NCBI GenBank assembly: GCA_944470555.2
Contig: OX104127.1
Location: forward strand, 144,065,787-144,129,786
Direction: 5' to 3'
Origin: Heterobilharzia americana
Lineage: Eukaryota > Platyhelminthes > Trematoda > Strigeidida > Schistosomatidae
Length of the DNA: 64,000 bases
The translations under genes were made by a program, and so were the position numbers. Under the pieces are notes generated by a model. The model did not search any database. It saw only the letters and a list, made by a program, of their open reading frames with translations, and was not told the origin of the DNA. Shown one piece after another: positions 25,880 to 37,700 of the stretch (its first letter is position 1; every line of letters starts with the position of its first letter).

Positions 25880-26830
25880 GCTTCATATTCATTTTACATA
25901 GTTGGTAAAAGGTCTTTAGGGTACTCATTCCTTACTAGCATTCTTTCCATAGTCATTATTTCGTGGTCTACTGTAGTACCGAAACATATCTTCCTAGCTC
26001 TGTTAAACAGAAATTTGACTAGATTCCTTTGAATTGAATCACAACAAAATCTTAGAATGAAGGTACTCTCACATACATGAAGGTTCTCTGCAAATGGAAC
26101 TTTCAATAAATCTGTAGATTCCTTTCACTGAGACACCTAAGGATCTGATCATATCATTTTATATTCTTTCTCAATCATGAAAGCTGTTTGGATGACATGA
26201 GTTGGAGCCCTCAAGTAGTGCTTCTGCTTGCATTTTAACTCCATACACAATAAATTTGTCAACCATAGGCCATCTGTACAGCTCTGTCTGGTTTATAAAA
26301 CACTTCAAGCTACCAGTTTTTAGGCCTGGTAAAAATGGATCAGCAAAGAGGAAACCATACAGCTTTCTAATGCGGCCCCGTTAGTTTGCCGGAATAACTG
26401 TCCGTTGAACCAGAACTCGACGACCTTGGTATATAGATTTCAAAGTCTTCTTAACTCCTTTGTTGAGCTAGGGATATTATCGGTTTCTTTATGTAGAGAC
26501 TGATAGGCTGGTACATTTCTGAACGGAGATACAATATCATATTACATAAGATGTATACTACCACTACTTAAATCGTTGACTTTTCAAACTAATTGGAAGG
26601 TGTCAGAAAAGCGTGTTTCCTCAAACTTTGCCACATCGGATAGAGAATTCCATATAACTGCTGGTCTACTTTATGATAGCGTGAACTTATCATTGATGTA
26701 ACAGACATGAGAAGCAGTTTAACATGCCCATATACGTGTAGAGTCTGTAGTCTGGTTAGTTTACTGATTTTAACTGTGATTTCTTCAATATACTCACACT
26801 CGAAAAACTGTTTTGGTTGTTGCATATCTC
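25880..26830 (-). mobile_element. Penelope-like element: reverse transcriptase fragment
   Basis: On the minus strand, in several frames: LYTYMGMLN then SMISSRYHKVDQQLYGILYP and MWQSLRKHAFL (a PxxYGxPKxHK...SMISSPxHK type RT start), then NGQLF-RQTN near 26400. LYRWPMVDKFIVYGVKM follows where YVDDTF is expected, then EALLEGSNSCHPN and RNLVKFLFNRARKICF. This is the Penelope RT order. The YxDD box is mutated and frames are broken, so it is dead. No GIY-YIG part follows before 25880. Confidence 0.7.
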
Positions 26831-26834
26831 CACT

Positions 26835-27635
26835 TCATTGCACAAAGTCTTATCTCTAGTATTATTGTCCAATTTAAGTTTTGATATATAGGAGAGTATT
26901 TTGTACATCTTTTTAACATAATCTTCTTTGTATATAAGACTGACAAGTTCCCCTTTAATGTGTCATACTTAAAACAAAATGTTGAAATATTATCATGACA
27001 AATTCTAGTTACCTCTTTTTAAAATTTAGTGAACTTAAAGCCAGGAGAGTGAATCCTTTATACTGGTGTTCCCTTGACGTCTTCATCCATCATAAAGTAA
27101 ATCTTTATACCAATTATAGAGTACGTTTTAGTAATATATGTAGTATAAAATAAGTAGTTTTCAGTTGTCATCTACCATTTCGCTTTAGTTCAACACTGCC
27201 TACTCAAATATTGTTTTTGATGAAGTCATCGAATTCAAAGTGTTTGGAATAAAATCACCTATTCCTCCAATTAATACAAACTATTATTATGTAATGTATC
27301 CTACTAGCCAATGACAAATGATGAAAAGCTTAATTAAAATTTATCAGCAATCTGATAGAAAATGAAAACAGGATAACTGAAAAAACACCGAATCACAGTT
27401 TACGCAACCCTCAAAAGAAGTGCCTTTTTTAAAAGGATAATAAATGTATGCAGTACAACTTGTCTCAAAGAAAACTATTGGGATAATTCCCTATCTTCTT
27501 TGTGAAATTCCAGATGATCACTTATATTCAATGCTTAATCGGTATTTTCGAGTACAGTAATGTAAGTGTTGTTGTTTTACAGTGTATGTAGTAACAAACA
27601 CTTACATTCCTAATGTATTTTTGAGATGAGTGGGG
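26835..27635. other. Intergenic AT-rich DNA
   Basis: Nothing recognisable on either strand. Confidence 0.45.
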
Positions 27636-27639
27636 ATTT

Positions 27640-28100
27640 TTAATTTACAAATAGTATTCATCATTGACTGACATCAGTTGGGGAACCATTGGAAATCTGG
27701 GGCACTGGATAGCTGTTCCGTCCTATTATGCCACTCCTCTGCACTACGCAGCCACGAACCAGGTAAGAGTCGAACTCACGAACTTCAGGTTTTACGGCAA
27801 ACGCATTAACTATTCATTCACCGGACTGGCTTTCAGTGGTTCACAATTTCCAACTTCTGTCAATTCACAGTATAGGGTGACTGTCACCCAATGTCTTCAG
27901 TTGGCATCGACTTCAGTTCCGACTGGTTGACCCTACAGGTTAATACTACTTCTTAATTAAAAATCCCCATTATCTCAAAAACAAATTACTCTATAGTGCT
28001 CATTAGTGACTTGCTTCCAGGTGGATATCAGGAAGTTCTAATGAGAAGCCGTGACCTGTGCGGTCAACCAGTCGGAAGTGAAGTGGATGCTAACTTACAT
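27640..28100 (-). repeat. Family 2 hammerhead SINE, minus copy plus fragment
   Basis: GACTGACATCAGTTGGGGAA at 27670, then (minus strand) a ribozyme arm with GGAACAGC instead of GAAACAGC, a tRNA-like head at 27770-27840, and a body to 27945. A partial second piece continues to 28100. The core CTGAGGA reads GCAGAGGA, so it is inactive. Confidence 0.7.
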
Positions 28101-28104
28101 TCGT

Positions 28105-28710
28105 AGTTTGCCAATTTGTATGAAAATAGGTGATATCAAAACTTTTATACACATACACTTAAGTGATCTGTCGGAATTTCATATGTTCAAAGGTATAAGA
28201 GATACCAAGTAATACCTTTAATTATTAAATATATGTACTATGAAATTAACTCTGTGAACCCATAGACTTACATCATATTCGTAAGCCTGATGAAGAATAT
28301 TCTAGTATGTGCGTAAATTAATCAGTCCGCAAGTTTCAGTTTACTATCAAAAATTTTAAAAAACCTCTACATAAACAAGTGTTCCATTTTATGAAGTCAG
28401 TTTTCCATCCCACTGTTATTTCTTCTGATACCAGCTGAGTTATAAGTCAGCCACCGAAGATTCTATCTCATCTACATCCTACCAGATATCCCTCCAAACT
28501 ACAAAAGCTTTACAGCATTTTTTTCTTGCTATACGAACATTTCTGCAAATAACTGCTGGAAATTACTTCGTATAATATTAACCGAAAAAGTTATGTCAGC
28601 AGATTCATTGGTAGGTGACTTTTCTATCTTTTTATGTGGCCAAAAAAATGTTAGAGTTGATCGGCTTTCTTCAAAAGAATAACTTACCAAAACAGGACGA
28701 TTCAAAGCAA
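28105..28710. other. Region just beyond the cyclase stop codon
   Basis: This probably holds the 3' UTR of the minus-strand gene. I found no canonical AATAAA close to the stop, and no other feature. Confidence 0.4.
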
Positions 28711-28713
28711 ACA

Positions 28714-28799
28714 TCAACAGCCTAACTCTCGTAGTTTACGAATATTTTCTTCCCAGAAAGCTTTAATGTTTTCATCAATCCTTCTAGCTAACTTTGAAG
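28714..28799 (-). CDS. Cyclase exon 11: terminal exon, ends RELGC-stop
   Basis: The 86-bp terminal exon joins phase 1 to the previous one and encodes [20 protein letters not shown], then RKLRELGC and TGA at 28716-28714. The plus-strand exon at 9655-9740 has the same length, the same CAG|CT acceptor and a matching peptide (RRIDEN, FWEEN, RKLR, LGC), which shows both are real. The sequence predicts a charged amphipathic helix with a C-terminal Cys. No AATAAA poly(A) signal was found immediately downstream. Confidence 0.75.
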
Positions 28800-31700
28800 C
28801 TGGATTTGTTTTAAAAAAAAGATTTAATTAAGCTACTTCGTATAAAATAGTCTATAAAATACAATTTGAGTATCCCATTTTATTTTTCAGGTCTTATGGA
28901 TACAGTTACACCATAATCCACAGATCAACCTTCACATATGCTTATTTTGTGTAGGTCTATGTTTAATGAAGCATACTTTTATAAGATTATGGTAACAATT
29001 TTTCTGGTTAAAAGTCTTGAGACTTCTATAAAATTGCTGACTTAGAAAGTGGTATGTTAGGTGAACATGAAGTATTAACATTAGTTACTTCACTGATTTT
29101 TTATACGACTCAAATATTCACTATAATTAACAAAATAGGAAAGACTTCAGTGAACCAGTTCGTTTTTTGAGGTGTATGGAGATTTTATTCTCAAGTTAGT
29201 TGTCATGAGGAGGCAGACCATTGAAAATCTCGAAGCGCTAGATATCTGTTTTGCTTTATTAGGGAATTCCTCAGCAGTACGCCCCTATGACCCTACCAGA
29301 GACTGAACTCATATGCTTCACGTCTCACGGCAAAGGCATTAACCATTGAGCCACCGTGTCAGTGTTCAATGACCCACAGTTATCTACTTCTGTTAATTCC
29401 CGATGTGGCATGACTGTATCATCCTCAGCAGCTGTATAATCACATTAAATATATGGCTATCTCAGATAGTCAAGTAATAATCAATATGATGCTCCCTCTT
29501 TCTGATTCAGCTGCATTTGGATTGGGATGATCAAGCGTTAGTAACGCATCACGAATTCACATGGTAGTCGGGCGAAACCCGTAGTGATTGAAGTGAAGTA
29601 AGATTCTGGTCAGCATTCGGACGTCGTAGCTCAGCTGATAGAGCACCAGGCCGGTAACCCGGTGGTCAGTGGTTCGAATCTGGCCGCGATCCAGATTTTC
29701 ATCTCACCTTCAGTCATCACCCAGTATAAATGCTAGTCTACCAAACCATGGCTATCTCAAATGGTCAGATGATAAATATAATAAGTCTACATATTTATTG
29801 GCAAAAATGCCAATTTTATGTATCAGTGATTCCTAGTAGGATGTGGTTAGGAAAATAATGTAGCAGTAAAAATTATGTAGCAAATATGAAAATATCTAAT
29901 AATGCGAATCAGTAAGTGTGAGTTTATATCAGGTACAAAAGAAGAAGAGAAGGGAAGGAGAAATTAGTAATTGAGCTGAAAACGTTTATTTATAACATAA
30001 AAACTGAAAAAGATTAGTCAGTCTCAAGAATTGGACAGGTTAAAAATTACAAAGTGACTAAGGATAGTTAGTGGCGAAGCTGCTTCTGAATATAAAATTC
30101 CGGTTTCAATCTTCGTATCGGTAGAGCCCCAGTGCAAAATAAAAGTTTCCTCATTATAATAAATATGTGTCCAATATCATCACCAAAAACAAACCTATTC
30201 GCTAAAGTTTTTCCTTCTTTATGGGTCATTTATATTGCACAATTTCAGTTGTCATATTGATTATTACCAGAAAGCTTACAAAACTCCTACAGCTATTGCA
30301 TCCTAGTCTATGATTCTCCAGTAGTGCTCACCCATAACCTAGTGAGGAAATGAGATTGGGATCATCAGGTCTCACAGTGAGAATATTCTCCTCTTGACAT
30401 CAAATCAGCACCTAATGGTCCACATTTTCCTTCTCCTCTCAATTTACGGTAGAGAGATATACTTATCATCTAGCATTTGCTCTCAAACCTCATTTAACCG
30501 AACCCACATGTTATGACTTGACATTAGAATTCGGAAAACTTATCTCATAGTGGGCCAATACTGAGAACTGGACAGTAATGCTATTGGTGGTTTTAGGAGT
30601 TTGCTTGGTTGTTTCGTTGTACCCTGCCACCGTTCCATGAAAGCGTGATGTTGTGCGAATGAAGAAAAAAGGGAAAGTGAGAACTCACCTATATCACGCA
30701 ATATAGATGCTTGGGGAGAACAGGATGGTAGCATTGATAACGGATCCAATCGATTTCGCATAACCACACCAACAGATTTCTGAACAGCTTTCATGGAATA
30801 CACGTAAAGTAATGGAAGCTGCTTATATGTAATAAATAGGCTAAAATTCATGAAAAGATTTACATTTTCTCAAGATAAGCATCACGTAAATTATGACAAC
30901 GGACCGAAATGTTCTGCTTAACCTGATACTATCTTTTCATCTCCTCCTCTTTACGTCTTCAAGAAACTCAAGCTCAGTAAACCTTGCAAGTAGCAATAGA
31001 TTGCGTTCTATAGACACTTTTGGATGGAGTTTATTAATCCATATTTCACTCAATCAAGTGAACTGAATTGAATGCACTTATCAAGTCTTATAGAGGAGTA
31101 GTTGCATATTATTCTGTGACAAATCATATTCAGGATCTAATGCCTTTTGGTGGGTTACAAATGGATTTTTTAGGGGATGACTACAAAATGTTTGAAGGTA
31201 GTTATTATAATTTCATTTACCGAAATTTATATGTTTTCTGAATTTTATTCATGAAAAGTAACTTCAGTACTGGTGGAAGTCTTAGGCTAATGGGACCGCA
31301 GTACCCTCATGAATCACTAAGCTTCAGAAATTTTTTGACTAGCTAAGTATGTAGACACTTAATCACTGCATAGATGGATTGAAACAGAAATCAAATGACA
31401 TCTTTAAACAGCCACAATCTGTTCACCAAAGCATTCTAGGTGGAATTAAAAATGTTTTACTTGTAAACCAAGCTATTTTATTTGATTTGGGACCACTAAA
31501 AAATTTACTCTTTGTTTACCTTTGGCCTCATTACGATTGTTTTTATTCAGTGTGTAACTTCCGTTGTTGTTTGTAAAACCTCCACTGGTATTCGGTTCTT
31601 GTGTGGTTGACTTATTGCTACCCAGATAATTGACACTTAGTTTAACAGTAGACGAATCAGAGCACCTATCATTTAACGAATTCAAGTTAATCACTTCTAC

Positions 31701-34700
31701 TTCTTCAAGTGGTCTGAGCGTAGACTTGAAATGAGTTGCTTCATCCACCTTCCTCTGTACTGTTGGCAATTTTGGTTTATTGAGTGGTTCTTTCCGGATT
31801 TCTTGTATATTCTCTAGGTTAAATGTTATGTTCTGCGTCTTCTTCTGCTGCTCATTTCTCTCTTCCCTAACTTTCTGTATCACTAGACGGCGCACAGCTT
31901 GATTCAGAACCTCTGTTGTATGCTGACTGTTAACAAAATCAGCATTACCTCTGACGTTTTCCAAAATCTCGCTGTCATCAGTTAACTGAATGAGAGGTGG
32001 CTCATGAATTTTATCTTCCTTCGCACTTGATGTATAATTACCACTTAAATGTCTGATTTCCTCACTACCAAATGTTCTACTAGTGCTTATCATTTTTAGA
32101 TCTTTTTCATTCGTAATAACATCCATTTCCAGTTCTTCTATTTCATCTCGGGATGATTCAGATGGTGAGGTTTTAGTATTTTCACTACTATTAGATAAGT
32201 TAAAGGATATTTTGACAGATGCGTCTTGTGAGTTTTCTGACGGTGATCCGTCTTCTCTGAGCAGGTCTTCTTTGAGGATATCAGCAAAACTGAGATTGAT
32301 ATTATCACTTGTGTCCTGTATGATAAATTCTGATTTTCGACCTGTGACGAAATATGTTCTCATGTCGCCTTTTCCCTATCAAAAGATAATTTAAAAGGTA
32401 AATTCAGTTTAGGATGTATGTTTTGTGCGGTAATTAAAGATATTGGCAGATAAGATACATATTAACAGAAGTTAGTGCTTATGGTTGTCAGATTGTGAAC
32501 TAACATAGCCGTCTTTGAGCAATTTCTTATAGCCAACTATCAGTCTACTTTCTGAAATCCCTATGTAGATTGAAGTTATATGGAGTTGATGAAGTTTCAG
32601 ATTACTCGCTTATCATTTGTAAGAAGTAGTAAATGTTCAATTTTTAAATATGGGCTACATAACTGGTGGAGAGTGGATAGACATAAGAAGATGTGGAGAA
32701 CAAAGTTTTCAGTTGATCAAACTTTAGAAAGTGATGAGTGGATTGAAAGTGGCCAAGATTTTTACTCATAAATCTATCCAGAGATATGTATAAATACATG
32801 GCCTGAAGTTTGCACTTCATAAATTTCATGACTGATGACAGATACGGTTTTTATAAACACTAGCGCACTTTATGTGATTACAAATTAGTTATCTTTTTTG
32901 AGAAAAATGGAGATTTTTAATTTAGAAGTAGTATTCATCATGGACTGACATCAGTTGGGGAACCATTGAAAATCTGGGAGCACTGGAAAGCTGTTTTATC
33001 CAACTAATATGGGACTCCTCAGGAGTATGCACCCACGACCCGGTTAGGGACCGAACTCATGAACTTCAGGTTTCACGGCGAAAGCGTTAACCATTCAGCC
33101 ACTGGGTCGGTTTCCAGTGGTTCACAATTCCCAACTTCTGTCACTTCACGACATAGCGTGACTGTCACCCAATGTCTTCAGTTAGCATCGACTTCACTCC
33201 CGACTGGTTGACCCCACAGGTCAAAGAAGTTGGAGATTGTGAACCCTCGAAAACGAACTCAGTGGCTGTATGGTTAGCATGTTCACCGCGAAACTCGCAG
33301 GTCGTGAGTTCGACCCCCACCCAGCCCGTGGTTGAGTAGTGCAGAGGAGTTCCATAATAGGACGGAACAGCTATCCGGTGCCCCCAGATTTTCAATGGTT
33401 CCCCAACCGATGTCACTCCATGATGAATACTATCTCTAGATTAGTTATCATTACTTTTGAGTGTGAACAACCCCTGTAATTTACAAAACGAATGGTTGTA
33501 TATGTGCATGTGCTATTATAACTGTTGTCTGAATGCTTCAGTATCACCATTTGATTTTACAGAAAACAATCACAAAACTGAAACTACAGGTTGTAACTCT
33601 TACACCAGAATCGTTGAGACTTAAATATATTTAAAAACCTTACCTCCAAATCAGATTTTATTGTTTCAACCAACACACACTCAAACGACAGTGACTTTTG
33701 CTAATTTTTACACAAGAAAGTGCATACCTTTATTGGGATTACTCCTCGACTTTCCACCATATATGGATAAGGTGATAGAGCTTGATAACAGGATTCGCTG
33801 ACATGTATTTGATTCGGCTGTGAATACCAATGAAAAAATTTTTAAGAAAATAAAAAACTAAGAATTTTTATGATAAATATATCAAAGACATTAGGTACTT
33901 TCACCTTGTTCGACTTCTTTCATTCTGTTGAAATATCAAAAATATATTCCATACGATTAACAATGGGTCGTAGAAATCATAGTCTAATGAGAGTACTAAC
34001 TAACCCCTTGTGATTATATGTTGAAGTATTTAAACAAACAACCAATGTTTATATCAAGACGTACTATCGTTACCTTAACTACAACTTATTATAAATTCTC
34101 ATACATTTACTGCTTATCTGATATTAAACTGTGCAACATACCTTAGTTTTCCCGGAGTTTTCCTAATCCTGATGATTAAACTACCGACACTTGATGCCAT
34201 AACCTATTTATCATGATTTCTATCACTAAAAGTGTCACGTTAGTCTCATAATATACTATTTTCTGAGATAGATCACATAAATCTCTACGTTCCAATAACA
34301 AACATATTTAGGGCAGATTTCGTATAAAACGCTTGAATTTCTTGCCTAACAAATGTTAGTTTGGTGATTGTTAACTAAGAATACCTTATTTATACTAGAT
34401 CCTATGCTCAGAGTGATCAAGAATTTTCTGAGCACCTTTAAACTCTCATGGTATAAACTTTAAGTCAGATTTTTAGCAGCCTTAGTAAAACTTCCTTGAA
34501 AAGGGTATGGGAACAGAAGCTCCTTGCATCTTTCATAGCATTATAAGAATACGGATACTTTATAAGACTATCTACGACACTATGAGAACTACTATTCATA
34601 AGAATTGATAATCTATAAAAGAAAGAAACAGTATTGTTAATTTAGTTACGCTACTGAGTGGTTAATTCCACCAAAATGTCTCATATAACCTGTCCTGCCA

Positions 34701-37700
34701 CTCTGTTTCTCAATGATGCTATTATAAACCAATATTAGCTAATAAGTCGTTAGACTGTTGAATTCCCTTATAGTGTCTCATAAAGCACGAAACCCAACAT
34801 GATTATTTTCACATACTTACTAACAACTAGAAAATGGATTCTGAGTTTAGTGAAGTTTAGTGAGAACAGACAACCAGTCTGCTTAGATAAGCTGAATATC
34901 TACTTCAGAAAAATCTGTTTTTTTTAATTATCTAATCAGAGATAAAAGTATGTTACTGATTCATTTAAACTAAGGATAAGCGCGTTCATTTTCTTATATT
35001 CAAGCACAAATTGAAGTATCGAAGCAACTTAATAAAAATTCATTTTTGTTCAACTAGTCATTACAAAAATGTGTCAGATAGATCAATAATTGTTGAAGTT
35101 GACGTCTCACGCTGCGATTGTTGACAAAATCAGGCTTTTTAGTCTCTCTAGGATATCTTTTACAACAAGGATTAAATGGCTAAAGAATGGTCAAACAACT
35201 TCGTTCTTAAGAGTTCTTTCGATAATTCAAAAGTTAAGAGACAGTCAACTTACTAGACCATGACTCATCATTCGACTTGAAGTATTCACTGTATCACCAA
35301 ATAAACAATATCTTGGTGTTTTATAACCAACTACACCAGCAACAACTGGACCAGTATGACATCCAATGTAAAGATGTAAGTGTTCTTCTGTGTACACAGT
35401 TTTATTATTAGAACCTGGTGGTGTATTTTCAACAGTTTCTGGCCAAAAGAGACTGGCTAGTGTTGTTTCTATAATATCTAATGCTGTGTCGATGATGTGT
35501 GCAGCGTGTAGTGGTGTTCGACTTGGTACTCCAGAAGCTAACATATAACTGTCATTAATTGTTTCCACCTTTTGAGAGTACAGGATAGACAAACAATACT
35601 TTTAGTTACATACAGAAAACAATAAACTACTGATAAATTGTTATTATTTGTAATTACCCGTCGTCGACTGGATTGAATTGATTGGTTTCTTTCGATGTAT
35701 GAGCTCCTGAACGGATGCTTCATTATTGCCTATAGTTTCAGGTGACAAGTCGCAAATAGGGAGAAACGCGCGTCTTGGATTCCACTCCTAGTTCCCATTC
35801 ATTATTACTACCAAACTAAAACTTCAGGCAATATCAAGGTATCCACGCAGGACCCTATATGCCAGTAGAAACCCATCAATTCGGTCCAGTTGACAACGGG
35901 TAATTACCAGAAATATCGTCAAAACTGTATCTGATGCACAAGCGGTGGCTATCGTTTTTCAGTAGCCTACTGGATGTCACTCTGAAGTTTGGAGCGCTCG
36001 GTCATGGTTTCGAGTCTTAGTAGGAATAAGTGGCTGGTAAGTGCATGCCACTGGGGAGTCCGAAACAGGAAGAAATACGAGTGCTGAATTCCATTGCTAA
36101 CCACTACCCATCATTACTACTGATATGATGTATATTGAAGAACCCACCTCGACTTCTCAATATTTTGAAAATGAGCTAATGAATAAAACTGTAGTGTTAT
36201 ATTAGGAATTTGTTAAACATTCTGGTAAAAAATCAACTGCTATACTTTTTCTATGAACTGAGATAGCTATTCACCAACACTGACTAGCTGATACACTTAC
36301 AAACTCTTGTATTTTAAGATAAAATTCACTGTCTCAGGCGAGACAATCTTCAAACATAACACAAAACAGAAGACACTATTTACTACTTATTTTTGTCACA
36401 CTTTCAATAAGTCATAAAGCATTCCTCATAACTATTGAAATGTTGCCCGAAGAGTAATTAATCTCCTGTAGGACTGAATGATAAACATTGACTGTTCACT
36501 AGAGAGTGACCATCTTCATTTCATCTAGTCATGAGTGCTAAGTGAATTCTACCGATCATTTTGTAATGTAATCCCAGAGCTAGGAGACCCACAACCGCTG
36601 TCCACTTTGATTAATGTTGAGTGATTGGAGGTGATTGGCAGGAAACTTTGTAACTAGTTTTCTTTGTTGTTAGCACTTGTCAACAGAGTGTGACTGAAAA
36701 CTAGAGAGACAATCTCCCCTTGCGGATCCAAATCCAGATCCCTTGGTAAAAACGTATCTTAAAATTAATTGTTAATGATTAATGAACATCTAGTTCCAAA
36801 TAAGTCCCGAGAACCCTAGTTTATAATTCGAATGTATTCGACACTGGTGCTGATATTCACAATTTTAAAGCAATTTTCTAGTCGAATATACACGCTCAAG
36901 CATCTACACTATTCGGTGTAGTATGTTGGATTGCCTCACTCCTTAACGACTCTCTAACCAATTTACTGATGTAACTTTGATAAGAGGAACAATCTGACAA
37001 AGATATCATCTCTATCCAATAAAACACTTGATGATCTCCCTTGATCTTGGGTGTTAACCAAGTAGGAATTATTAGTTCTTTACCTTGAATATATCTTTGA
37101 CATTTATCTCTTTCTAAATGCATTATGCACCCATTAAAATTCACTTTTTTTATGAAAATATTCTATGTACATTTAGTGAAAATCTTACTGTTCTGTTCTA
37201 ACTTATTTCCATACTTTGAGGTGATTTCAGTCCGTTCTATATTGACACTAATTTTTGCGTTAGGGTTTTTAGAGAGATCCAGCTGCTACATAGTACTCTA
37301 TTTTGTTCGCCCAGTGGTATTCAGATAGTATACGCTGACCACATAAAATTCAAACGGTGAAGTCAATTTTTCAACCTTCGATAGTCTTCGAATGATAATG
37401 TTAACAACTTTTACACAGAACACTTTTTTGATGCTTAAATGGCATTTCTAAGGTGATCGTTGATTTCACTTTCTATCAGGAAGTACTATAGCTCTCTATT
37501 TCCACCTCAGTACTTCCAAAAGTGTAGTGAAACCTTTCTAAACTAAAACTTCAAACGTTTTCTCAGCGATTATTTTCTGTTAGCTTAAGGAGTATATATC
37601 ATAGATATATACAGGGTGTTTGGTTGTTTAAGTGTGGAACTTCCCATCAAAACAAATTAATAGAAAAATTCAAGTTGGTTATGGTAAACACAACAAGATC

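Noticed and set aside
29620..29692. tRNA-Thr gene
   Set aside because: Same repeat family as 16130; flanks are conserved, which is not expected of independent tRNA genes.
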